DNA from: Phoebastria nigripes
Taxonomy: Eukaryota > Chordata > Aves > Procellariiformes > Diomedeidae
Direction of reading: 5' to 3'
DNA: 64,000 nucleotides
Assembly: GCA_035582835.1 (NCBI GenBank)
Contig: JAYKAV010003077.1
Span: 1,034,808 to 1,098,807 of the forward strand
Shown here piece after piece: positions 27,031-37,474 of this stretch (position 1 is the stretch's first letter; every line of letters starts with the position of its first letter). The notes below the pieces were generated by a model. That model was not told the origin of the DNA, did no database searches, and saw only the letters and a list, made by a program, of their open reading frames with translations. The position numbers and the translations under genes were made by a program.

Positions 27031-27224
27031 ATGGATATTTCCATCAAAACATCAGCATGGCGCTCAGTAGTAGTAAAAAAGACTAACCAACTAAAATATT
27101 AGGAAATGTACTAAGCATGGAACAGGGAACATTGCTATGATGGAATAGAAATCCCTGATTTACCTGCGTCGTGGACACATTGTGCAGCTCTCGTCCTCTG
27201 CTCTCCAAAGACGTGCGGACACTG

Positions 27225-27812
27225 TAAGTGCTCAGAGAAGATCCACAAAGCTGTTCAGAGGTGTTGAATGACCTCTGTGTGAGGAAGAACTAAACGAACT
27301 AGAACCCTTCAGCTGGGTAAAATAAAGGAGATGTGACAGAGGTCTGTGAAATCAAGTGGGACATAGGGAGGATGGGGATTGTTCATTGCCTTCCGACACA
27401 AGAACTTGGGGATGTCAAAGGAAGTTGGTAAGAGCCAGGCTGAAGGAGATCAGAAGTAGGTGGTTCTTTGTGAAGGTGTTGACCAGCACAACTGGTTGTC
27501 GAAGGAAATTGTGGATGCTAAAAGTTTACATCGCTCCTGGGAGAGTGGACAAATTAATGGAAAAGAAATCAACTGGTTGCCACTGAGCAGGCAGAAACCA
27601 CATCGGGAGCTCAGTGAGCTGGAAATGACTGGAGGTGGAAGCAAGGGGGAAAGATGTACATATATAAATAGAGACAGACAGGAGTATTATATATACTTAG
27701 CCTATTTTTGTTCTCTTCCTTTGGACATCCATTTATGGCCACCGTTGGAAAGAGGATGCTGCACAAGCTGAGCCTTTGATCTGGCCCAACACAGCCGTTC
27801 CTCTGTGCTGAT
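27225..27812 (+). mobile_element. Ancient CR1/L3-like LINE 3' fragment
   Basis: A decayed but readable sense-strand LINE 3' end. In order: a GAGGAAGAACTAAACGAACT block corresponding to the 'YEERLKRL' region; GACAGAGGTCTGTGAAATCA corresponding to 'xMIEVYKIM'; a block near 27505-27560 (GGATGCTAAAAGTTTACAT) matching the 'VVDAKSLNG' region; then the 3' untranslated signature CCTATTTTTGTTCTCTTCCT at 27700-27719 and GGCCACCGTTGGAAAGAGGA near 27736. It ends with a CCTCTGTGCTGAT motif at 27800-27812. Frame breaks throughout mark it as inactive. This is the best preserved of the old LINE copies in the window. Subfamily naming would need a library search. Confidence 0.75.
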
Positions 27813-28004
27813 AGTGCTGGGGCAGCTCATTCTGAAACATCCTGTCTTATATTATGAGTATTATATAAAACTGGTGTTCTTCAGCACCCACCAAGCTTAG
27901 CAGCTATGGATTTGACTGTGATTGTTACCTTAAAACAAAGGCATATCATGTAGTGATTACAGCTTAGTATTAATGGCTGGGTTCCTAATTTTCTGCTGAA
28001 AGTG

Positions 28005-28085
28005 CTCTGGGACTGGGAAGACGACCTCATTTCCCCTCTTCTGTGTGCTTCATTTTCTCCACCCATAAAATGGGTGTGAATGCAT
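28005..28085 (+). mobile_element. MIR-like ancient SINE fragment
   Basis: The stretch ending CATTTTCTCCACCCATAAAA then TGGGTGTGAATGC matches the core-to-tail pattern of MIR SINEs, 'CTCAGTTTCCTCATCTGTAA' then 'AATGGGGATAATA'. Only the 3' half is visible and the tRNA-derived head is not recognisable. MIR-type elements predate the amniote radiation and survive at low copy in birds. Confidence 0.5.
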
Positions 28086-29119
28086 GCATGTTATCAGGAT
28101 TATTATCTATGTGGTATTTTTGGGAGAACTACAATGCATTTCTTTGAAGCTATTAGGCAAGATGCAGTACCAAGAGGAGGCAAGCAGCATTTCTGTTGCA
28201 GGGTCCCCAGAAAAGTTTCAAGATGGGTGAATTATTGCATTACAGAGCTCTTTAGCACCCCACTGAAAAATCAGTACAAACCTTTAAGCCTAAATTATGT
28301 TCACAATTGAATGAGGTGACAAGAAACTTTTGGGGCAGATGAGGAGAGTTGGAGTCTAATTAAATGGAGTCATTTTATTCCTTTGGGAAAGAGCTGTGAA
28401 AGCTAACACGGTAACACAGCAGGTTCAAAGGTCTGTGTGTAGATCCTAATCTGCTTAAAAGATGGGGTAGAATTTCACTGACCGTATCATAAACTCGGGT
28501 TCAGTAACCAAAGTGTTCCTTTCTTGAACATCCAAATATAAACTGCGAAAGAAGACAGAGGAATTTAAAGGAGGTGAATTAAGAACTGCCTATGTACAAC
28601 TGCTACCTATCACTCAGTGATAACAATAGAAATACTCTAAAAGCTCTGTAGCTGGTCTTTTTTTCCACCCTTTTCAGTTGGCATCGTTGCATGCCTAACA
28701 TACCTTGTTAAAGTTATGCTTCGAGGCAAATATCTAATCGGTAGGTCTCAGCAATGTTTTAAAATGTCTCCTGTTGCTCTCCCCTATAGCTGATTTTTCC
28801 ATTTTGCTCTGCACTTTTGCAAATGAATTATAACCAGCTTGAGCTCGCACGCGTGGGTAGGGTTGACCTCCGTGTCGGAAGAGGGCAGTGCATCCCCGTT
28901 CTTGGGGAGCGATGGCTGGGGGAGTGCATGTGGGTTGCATTACTCTGTAGCTTTATTCAAGCAGTATTTGTAGCTTCCAGTGTTCTACATGATACAGATG
29001 TTAGAGATGAATAGATAGTGTTTCTATTTCCTTGTTTGGACTTCTGTAATTTTTCAGTGTTGCGATCAATCTTTGTCCAGCCTTCTTGAAACTTTGCTTG
29101 TGTTTAGTGTATTCTCTCT
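28086..29119. other. Noncoding stretch
   Basis: Short frames only. A slightly GC-rich patch lies at 28840-28925. No gene or repeat is recognised. Confidence 0.5.
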
Positions 29120-29200
29120 GATTGTCAATGATCTCCTTTAAAAACCTAGGATCCGTTCCATCTGGTCCCAGGAACTTGGCAGCTTGTGTGACGAGCAATA
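29120..29200 (-). pseudogene. Relic of LINE ORF2 (pre-RT region)
   Basis: On the minus strand, the translation includes AAKFLGPDGTDPRFLKEII. This resembles the motif before the reverse-transcriptase core of CR1/L2/L3-type ORF2 proteins, usually written K-A-x-G-P-D-G-I-x-P-R-x-L-K-E. The match covers only about 20 residues, and the reading frame beyond it does not look like reverse transcriptase, so this is an eroded fragment. The motif is specific enough to be more than chance, but its parent family is not determined. Confidence 0.5.
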
Positions 29201-32200
29201 GCTGTTCTTTTTTCTGTGAATGCTAGTACAGAGAAGTCAATTCATGGCTAAAAAGATTAAAATCCCTAAATCAGAAAAGCTGGAAAAATATAACAATTGC
29301 TACTCTGCCAAGGAAGTGCTTCTTGTTGGATTAAAAAAAAATCTTATGACAAGTTGAAAGAGAGAGATTTGGAAGTGTAATTCAATTCTGTTGTCAATCC
29401 GGGAGAGTTAAAGCTGAAACTGTGTTAGAATACATTAACGGCACTGCCTGGACAGAGAAAATCAACTGCGTCTCAGAGACAATTTTGTGCTGGTTTCCAT
29501 TCTGCCTCAATTTGTTATGACCTGGTTTGGATTTCCTAACTTTGATGTCACTGAGGTTCATCATCTGGTGTGTTCAGAAAAGGTCTCTGCTTCTGTGTCC
29601 GTGGGTGCCCCTTCTGAAATAAACTGCGTTCTGCAGCAGTACAGAAATGGGGAGTGGGATGCTGAAATGGAAAGGGGTCAAGCGAGCAAATTTGGAGAGA
29701 GAGGCATCCATATGGTACGTTGGAGGTGTTACGTACGCCTTACACTCAGAGGAAGCGTCCCCTCTTCTTGTCAGGGATTGGCAGTAATTGGGTCTCAGTG
29801 ATAAGGTCTCTGGGTGATGGGCGGAGAGAACTGCTTTTACGTTTTGGGTATGGCCCCGATGGTGGTTACCAGTGCTTTGGATGTGCTGTTAGGGTTGTGC
29901 TCCTGGAGATCGTGTGAAATCTTGTAGGAAGGGCAGCACTTAGCGGCAGAGCGGTGCCGTCAGCCCACCCCTTGCTGCTGGTTCCCTGTTCCTGCTGTTG
30001 TACTCACCAGCTTCCCAACCTTTTTTTTCCCCTTCCATGTAAAAAGGGGAAACCGAAGAGAAACCAAAATCCTCTGTCCCCTTGACTGGAGGTACGGGTT
30101 GAAGTTCTGTTGTTTGGTCTCAGAAAACAGGCTCGTTCAGTGCTCAGATATCACTGTGGCATGTTAGTGTGAGAGGAATTGGCAGTGTAAAATCCCATTT
30201 CTCTCTCAGCACGGACAGAAGATTATAAACAGCAATGTGGATCCTACCGCTATCAGTGGAATGAGATTACTGAAAGAGATGCTGCTTTTGTGATCTCGTC
30301 TAGTAGTCACCTCTGAGACCAGTAGAAGGTATAAATCTAATTCTAAACGAAGTAGAAGGTATAAATCTAAATCTCTAATAAATCTAAAAAATTATTAGAT
30401 ATACCAAAAAGTGTTCCAAAAAGTGCCCTGGCACAGTACCCCATAGATTTTATATTGCATTCTTGTTGATCTTGTAGGTTTGTGCAGGACTGGGACATGG
30501 GTTAATATAAAAGCTCAGTCCTTTCAAAGTCACCTTTTTGTTAAATCCCCATCTCTCCTGGCTCTAGGCAGTGGACTGATTACATGGATATCTTACAAGA
30601 TAGTGAGAAATATTTTAAAACAATTAGTTATGGACATCTGATGGGACTGACTGCCTTGGGAGGTACTAAGTAGCAGCTTCAGCCGATTGCTGTAGGGTAT
30701 CGGGGAGTGAGTGACCTGTGTGTGGTCATGCACCAGAAAGGGGAGGGATAGTGAGAGCTATTTTAAAAGCTTGTGGGTTCAAAAGCCGGGTAAAGTTTCC
30801 CTTCTCATTTTGGGCAACTCAGTTAGACTTGGATCCTTCCTCCTCTAACTTCAAGCATGTAAATATGATGTCTGAATTGGGAATCTCGTCTCCTTAGGGT
30901 CCCTGGGTCTGGGAGGAGAGAAATGAGCCTGCTCCAAGGCCTGAATGACTTCTGAAGGTTCCCAGTTTTCCTTGATAGTACAGCGGCCCTGGCAACGAGG
31001 CCTCTAATTTAGTTGTTTCATTTAAAGACTTGTTAATAGGTAGGTGAACTCTTGCGTCTCTGTGCCACAGTTTCTCTCTGTGTAAAAGGAATATTTTTTT
31101 ATTTCTCCAACTCTGAAGGGTGATCAGGTTTTGAACGTTAGAGGCTCTGGGGTGCTCGGCTACTCTCAGAGGCGGAGATGGGCTCGTCTGCCTCTGACGC
31201 GGGGAGGAAATGTCTATTCAAATATTCTGAGTAATCCTTTTTCATGAGAATGAGCAAGCACCTACAGTGTTCCTTGACCATGAATCTGGCAACTTCTTGG
31301 TTGTAGATGTTGTTTTTACCCAAAGTAGCGCTTGCAGGACCCCAGGAAAGTCAGAGCCCGACTGCAGCAACACCTGGCACCGTGTGCGGTACGACAAGGC
31401 CTGCCCTGGAGAGCTTGTCAGCTAAAACGGCCCTACAGGACAAGGCTGTTCAAAACACTGAACAAATATCAACCCAGCACGTCTCTCAGGGATGTAAGCG
31501 ACTTTTGGAAGTGTGGTTCGATACCCAAAGCTGCGCAGAGTCGGTGGCAGAGGAGGGAACGGGAAAGCTGGCTCTGACAGCAGCTCACCCGCGGACCACA
31601 GGGACGATGGCGGGTGCCTTCCTGCTCTCCCTCTCTGCACTCGGAACGGGCAGTCCTAGCGCTCAATACATCAGTGGAAACTGGCTCGCAAAACACTCTC
31701 TGCTTTGCATCTCTGAGACCAGAGGTATAAATATACAAGGAAATGTNTGTGTATGTCTCTCAAGTGCAGCATATCCTTTGCAGTCACATCAATCCTTTCA
31801 TCCTCTTCAGTTAAAAAAGTAAAAATAGAGCCTGTGTCTCCATAAACATTTCTATCCCAAGTATGAAGACTGTGTGGAACAGAGTCAGTGGTCAGTACTG
31901 ACCTGGGAAGAGTCTCTGCAGAGTTGCAAACTGATTTATATGCTGACCATAGTCAAAACATCTGAAAGATTTGGGTGCAAGCATCTGTGTGCGTGCATGT
32001 TTATAGTCCTGTAATACTTTGAGGTTTAAACATTACCAAACGCAGGTACAGTATTGATTGTATCTTTATGATTTTGATATATAATTAATATTTTTCCACT
32101 TTGTAATAATTCACTGAGGCGTATAGAAGAAAATGTGCTGTTAGGTGCTTGCATCGCTCTGTCTCATAAGCATTGCTGAGTCTGGAAGACAAGATACCAG

Positions 32201-35200
32201 TCTGTGAATTTCATGGAGACCTTTTCTGAAATATAGCTCTGTTTTGTGATAAAGAGGGAAATTTTGTATAATTCCATAGATCTTTGTTAGACTGGATTAG
32301 GGCTTGGATAGAAATTGTGGAGCAACTTCACCAGTATGTTCAGTTATAGACAGTGCCTTCCTGCAGCTTCACAAGGCAGATGAATGAGTTAAGCNCCTGT
32401 ATTACTGGGATCAGCAAGAAACAGATGTCCAGATTCCTTATGTGATATTGAATATTACAGCAAGCATGTGTTTGCACCTTTTGATGCCTNACTTGAGATC
32501 TAGAATGGGGTGATTCTGTATAGTTCCACTGGCTTCACTGTAGAAATGTTACTTCAGCATTGATCAATGAACCTAAGCCTTTTTCACCTCCCAGATCTTT
32601 CCTGAGTCTGCCCAAGACCTCATCATCATTTTATCAGTTTATTGGTGTTGTGATCGCATGCAACCGTGACATACAATCCCAGCATAATGTACACCCACAG
32701 CATAATATAGATAGCAGCAACTGGACAGCTGCAGATCAATGCCATCATCTAAGGATGACTTTTGAAGGGAAGAATAATGGTATCTTATCCTGAAAGACCC
32801 TAGCATGTCATGCAATTAATCTGTCTCTGAAATGAAGTAAATACCTCCTTTTACATGCAAGAACACCAATCTAGGAGCCCGAGGGTCTTGCCCAAAGAAA
32901 TGTGGTGAACCGAATGCGAGGGTGAGGTTTCTGGCCTGGGTTTAGCCAGGTCGGGTTTGCCTTTCATTTCAGAGGGGTCAGGGTTTCACCTCGGGACTGC
33001 CTTATCTGGTCTAACACAATTAATGTGTCTGTACAAGGCAGACTTTCTTCTCAAAAGAAACACAATGGTGGTGTGGGTTTTTTTTTCCCCTCCACTAGAT
33101 CAACATTTTAGCAAACACAGGAACAAACAGCCTGGAGCACAAGGCCCTCTCTTCTTGGCGGAGCTGAAAACATTCCCACAGCTGAGCCGGGCCACTACCA
33201 TGTGCTGGAGAGGTTCTGCCCTGCCAGCGTGTTTAATTACAGGCAGGGTGAGAGCTCTGCAAGTGGGGTTGATGCTGGCTAGGCTTCCCTGGCGAGAGTC
33301 TGACGAACAGATTTCCATACTGGAAAATGGCATTAAATTAAATAGGTATCAGCCTGATACTCTGAGAGCTGAATGTCAGTGCTAATAAACCAGAGGCTCC
33401 ATCCTTCCCAAAGGACCTTTGGAATCAATTGAAAGCTGCGTCCTCCATCCCCCTTTCCCAGCGGGTAAATGTTACTCTTTTGCTGTGCCACTTTCTGTAC
33501 TCGGAGTGAGCTGAGACTACCAGCATGCAGAGCTGATTGACAGGATTGCTCCCAGCGCTGTGAAGAGAGGAAGTGACCTTAAACACTGGGGTTGTGGTTA
33601 TGTTTTGACTGTAAGAAAATACTTTTTTTTTTTTTTTTTTTTCCTTTTTTAAAATATTGCCCTACCAGCCTGGCTTTCTAGTCATCTGTATGTATTTTTT
33701 GAGGTCTTAACCCCTTCCTGCCCTGAGGTGGAATTAGATAAGCTTTGAAATCAGTTCAATGTCATTTGTTTTTGTTTTTGTTTTTAAAAAAAAAGAAAGA
33801 AAAAAGAGAGAGAGTAAAGCAAGAAAGGTGACCTTGCAAAGTTGTCTGTAGAAAAAGATCTCTCTTATCATGAGCCTAAAGTAATTAGCTTTATTTTTGG
33901 TGTTGCCTTATATGAATTGTTCATGCATCTCAGCTGGCTGTGGAAATGCCTACTGACAGACTGAGTGCGCTTTCCAGACCGGTTGGCCATTGCCTGTGAG
34001 CGCCTGCATCAGTGGGGAAGTTTGCTCTTCCCCATCAAGCGTTCGCTAAGCACTAGCCCCCTTCCAGCAGGTGAATATTGTTGCCCTCTATGGTAAAGTC
34101 TCTGTGGTCAGAGAAGATTCTGCATCAGCAAGCACAGAAACGCGACGCTACTAGGTAAGAAATTAAAAAAAAAATTAATCACTCTGTTACTATCAACACA
34201 ACAAATTTCTCCTGCCTATTTTTTCCTGGAGTGGGAATTAAAGGACATTGATGTTACTGCCTCACATGGCAGATTGGCATAAATGGATCCGTCGCCCCAT
34301 TTCTGTGGTCGTTCCTTTCTTTGGGAAGTTGAAAACTGAGGACTGGCTGAGTGCAGGAGCTGAGATAAGGACTTCGGGGGTATGGACAAAGTCATACAGT
34401 GTACATGTGTGCAGTGTGGCAAAGAAGTGTTTTCCTTATTCATGTTGAATGTGCCTAAGGAGTTGGTTTGAGACCTCTGGCTCATGTACAGGTACCCAAG
34501 AGGAGGGTGAACAGAAATGGTTTCTTCGAAATGACCCTTCGGTGGCGTATGTAACATGGGCTGGTTCCCTTTCCCCCATCTGCTTCTGCTTGTTGCAGTC
34601 ATACCTCAGCTGTTGGGTCAGTGGACTTGGATTTGCGTAGTGTCTCCTCACCTATTCCAGAACACCAAACCCAGCCCTCCCTTCCCTGTTTTAACAGCTG
34701 ACATTTCCACTGGGCACAGAGACCAGCTGTCCTCCAACAAAAGGTTATTAACTGCCAGTGAAGCACGCAGATGGGTGTTGCAAGGAATGCCGCCCATATT
34801 TGTGCCTCATCTCTCAATGGTGTTGAAAAGTCCAAAGAGGACGGGGCTGTTGGTCTCCTGTTACTAATGTCATAAATTGAGCAACTATTTTAAGCAACAG
34901 TGAAAAACTAAATGCAGATATTGTGTGCAAATGTGAACCAAAGTACTTGGCTTTGGTATGGCTGTGCTGTGTAACCTATTTCTGGGTGTAATTACCTTCC
35001 CTGTTATCGTTGTGATTGTTAGGGTATAGCAGTAATCAGGTTTTGGCACGAGATAGTGCTTTCTGTCTGAAAACCCTCAAGTCTAATCAGGAGGGAGGAT
35101 CAAGTTCTAGCAGGTTCATCAGCTGCAGTGTGGGCTGCTCCGAGACTGATGGAAGTGGCAGTATGCGTGGCCCAAAACAGCAAAGTCTTGAGATTTCTGA

Positions 35201-36439
35201 GCCTTAAATTTCAACATAATCAAGAATTTGAGGTGATACAGATGCAGTCAGTGAGCAAAAATCAGCTCCAATGTAAATGGCATGTAGAGCGTGAGATAAT
35301 AGGTCAGTGTCTCAAATCCACCAATTCTGGCATCTGGTCCATCTGACGGTGGCTGTTCTGGTGCCAGCAGAGGGAGGTCTTGGGAGGCAGATGTGGGATA
35401 ATCTCTTCTCCAACTTAAATCTCCTGGTTTAAACCCTGAGAACAAGCTATAATAGCCTTCTTAATGGGTGCAGTTCATTGAATTCTGCTTGGATTATGAC
35501 TTGTTCCACTTGGCTTGATTTGGTTCAGCAAGGAATTGGGAACAAACTTCAGAGCGACTCATTATGAATCGGGAATGAGATCAGAATGGGCTTTGATATG
35601 TATTACTCTGAAATGAAAAAAATTAAAGCCATGTTTATTCCCGTAGTTGAGTGCATGCACTTCATAGGCTTTCAGAGGATCNCTTGAATGCCTTAGCTAT
35701 GGTAGTCAGCTACAGCAATTCTGTAGAGCATCTCTTAAAAAGGATATATTTTCTGGCTAGCTCCATGGGATAAGTGGTATGTCTAAACGTGGATGTGAAA
35801 CACCACTGCAGTTATTCCCTTGCTTACACTGACCTTCAGGATAATTCCTGCTCCTTCCACTTACCTAAATGCATCAACTGTAATTTCTTACATACAACTT
35901 GTGTGGCCCAGTGTTGATTTTTCATTCTGNTTTTTTTTTCCTTTCCTTAAAGTAAACTGAGGCCACTTCTGCCAGAGCATAATCTCTCCTGTAGTGCAGT
36001 AATTAAATGCTGGTAGTTGGAGGGCTAGGAAAGTACAGGAATGACTTGTTCCAGAAAGAGCATATTTTTGGAAGATATGTTTTGATTAGTCGCTAGGGTT
36101 TGTTTACAGCGCTCTCCGGAAAACTCAAATGTTTTGGGTGGATCAGAGCAGGTAATAACTGTTCTCCTGGGATCAGCACAACGTGCAATATGAAACAGTC
36201 TGCGGAGTGTGTCGTACTTACTTGTATCGCTTATGTACCCTCCTTCTGCAGCCTCTCCCTCGCCTTCTCCTTCAGACTTTCAAAAATGCCTGATCTGAAT
36301 CAGCTGAAGGGTTTTTATTTTCTCTTTCCTTTGTTTGAAGTTTAAGCCCTGTGAAAATCCATTAGAAAAGATGCATTGTTGGATAGTCCCCGATAGCATC
36401 AGCTGCCAGTTTATCTTTCATGTCGCGCAGTGGCTCTCG
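29201..36439. other. Noncoding stretch
   Basis: About 7 kb with no supported gene. A GC-richer interval at 31320-31740 lacks stops in several frames on both strands, which makes the 171-codon frame there unconvincing. A T run lies at 33623-33642. A possible MIR-like tail (CTCTGTGCCACAGTTTCTCT) lies near 31058. Single ambiguous bases occur at 31747, 32394, 32490, 35682 and 35930. Confidence 0.5.
30321..30380 (+). repeat. Two-copy tandem duplication, 30-bp period
   Basis: Two units starting at 30321 and 30351 share AGTAGAAGGTATAAATCTAA exactly and then diverge. A further partial ATAAATCTAA follows near 30379. Confidence 0.85.
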
Positions 36440-36677
36440 TTACTCCCCAGGGGCTGCCGGCTTGGATTGTTCCCATAGTTTGGGTGGCTTTTGACCCAGA
36501 GAGTCCCGAGCTGGTCTTGGGGCTTCAATAAGCTCTCTGTTATCGGCCTCCCAAATATTGGTATACCTATCAGAGCCTGGCACCGAGTCAAGGCTGTGGG
36601 CGTCCTTAAGATTCATCATTGATAGCTCACATGCTTTTTCCTCTTCAGCGAAAACAAGCGCTTTTTGTTTAAGTTCA
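36440..36677 (-). CDS. Candidate terminal coding exon, unknown gene (partial)
   Basis: Reading the minus strand from 36677, an acceptor-like sequence (ACTATATTTCTTTGCCAAAC then ATTAG) leads into one leftover base plus 78 sense codons and TAA at 36442-36440. The peptide starts ELKQKALVFAEEEKACELSM and ends LWEQSKPAAPGE. Its composition looks like a soluble or cytoplasmic protein tail: an acidic, possibly helical start with KQK and AEEEK, then Asp, Arg, Pro and Trp with few cysteines or runs. G-starting codons are frequent and the frame keeps several CG dinucleotides, both consistent with coding use. I could not name the protein. It lies on the strand opposite the candidate first exon at 17.6 kb, so it cannot be the end of that gene. 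If real, its upstream exons lie at higher coordinates. Alternatives are a retroposed gene fragment or a chance frame. Confidence 0.4.
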
Positions 36678-37421
36678 CTAATGTTTGGCAAAGAAATATA
36701 GTAGTAATTATACACCCAGCCTCCTCCTCCCCCCCCCACCCCCCAATCCCAGTTTTATAAAAGCAGCTAGCACTGGAACTGAAATAAATGTCATGAATGA
36801 ATAATAATTTCTTTCATTTACACAGTAATTAAACTTGTTGAATACAGACTTAATGCTTTACTGCACACTGTTTAATTTGAGTGGTAGATCCAGGCTTTTG
36901 TTAAATCCAGGAAGGAAAAAAATGAAATATCTACCTGACTATCAGTGTGCTTTGTTACAAACGTTTTCTGGGTTTTTTTCTAAAATGATGCTGGAAAAGG
37001 GGAGGGCATGCTTTTCAGACTGTTTGAAGTTAGCTACGTGGATCTTCACAAATGTACTTAGTGGCCTGGGCTTCAGAAATGCGACAGACCTGTTACTCCC
37101 ATGCTTTACGGCTGCTGGGATTAACCAGCATTTCTGAAAATTTGATTGATTATGGATATAGATGCACTATCTTAGGCATTTTAATTTCCGCAGCATTAAT
37201 TTTTTTCTTTCTGTGCAATTTTTAAGCTGTTCCTTAAAAACAGTGCCTTATGATATAAATGCATTAGGCTTTTAGCAATGCTCACCTCCTTCCTTGTAAC
37301 ACACACTGGCGTGAATGTCGNGACTTGTCTCAAGGGTGTTTTCCAGTTCCAAAATAGCAAAAATCTTGAACTGTNAGTGTGGATCCCCCCAAGATTCAGC
37401 CTCTCCTCCTTCCAAACCAAA

Positions 37422-37474
37422 TACAGGGCCATGGTTATGGCAATATATATATATAGGGCCACGGTTATGGCAAT
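37422..37474 (+). repeat. Two-copy tandem duplication, 30-bp period
   Basis: AGGGCCATGGTTATGGCAAT is repeated 30 bp downstream as AGGGCCACGGTTATGGCAAT, with an (AT)n linker between the copies. Confidence 0.85.

Larger units (their letters stand above)
17620..27224. other. Intron-like noncoding stretch
   Basis: About 9.6 kb without a supported gene. It contains a 29-bp A run (17898-17926), T-rich tracts (for example 20544-20561), a C run (26406-26417) and two local tandem duplications listed separately. An acceptor-like site near 25550 followed by a 72-codon frame is discussed under findings. If the first-exon candidate is real, this is its first intron. Confidence 0.5.

Noticed and set aside
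31307..31822. 171-codon plus-strand frame in a GC-richer interval
   Set aside because: Two plus-strand and two minus-strand frames are open over the same bases and an N interrupts it. Low stop density from base composition explains it better than coding.
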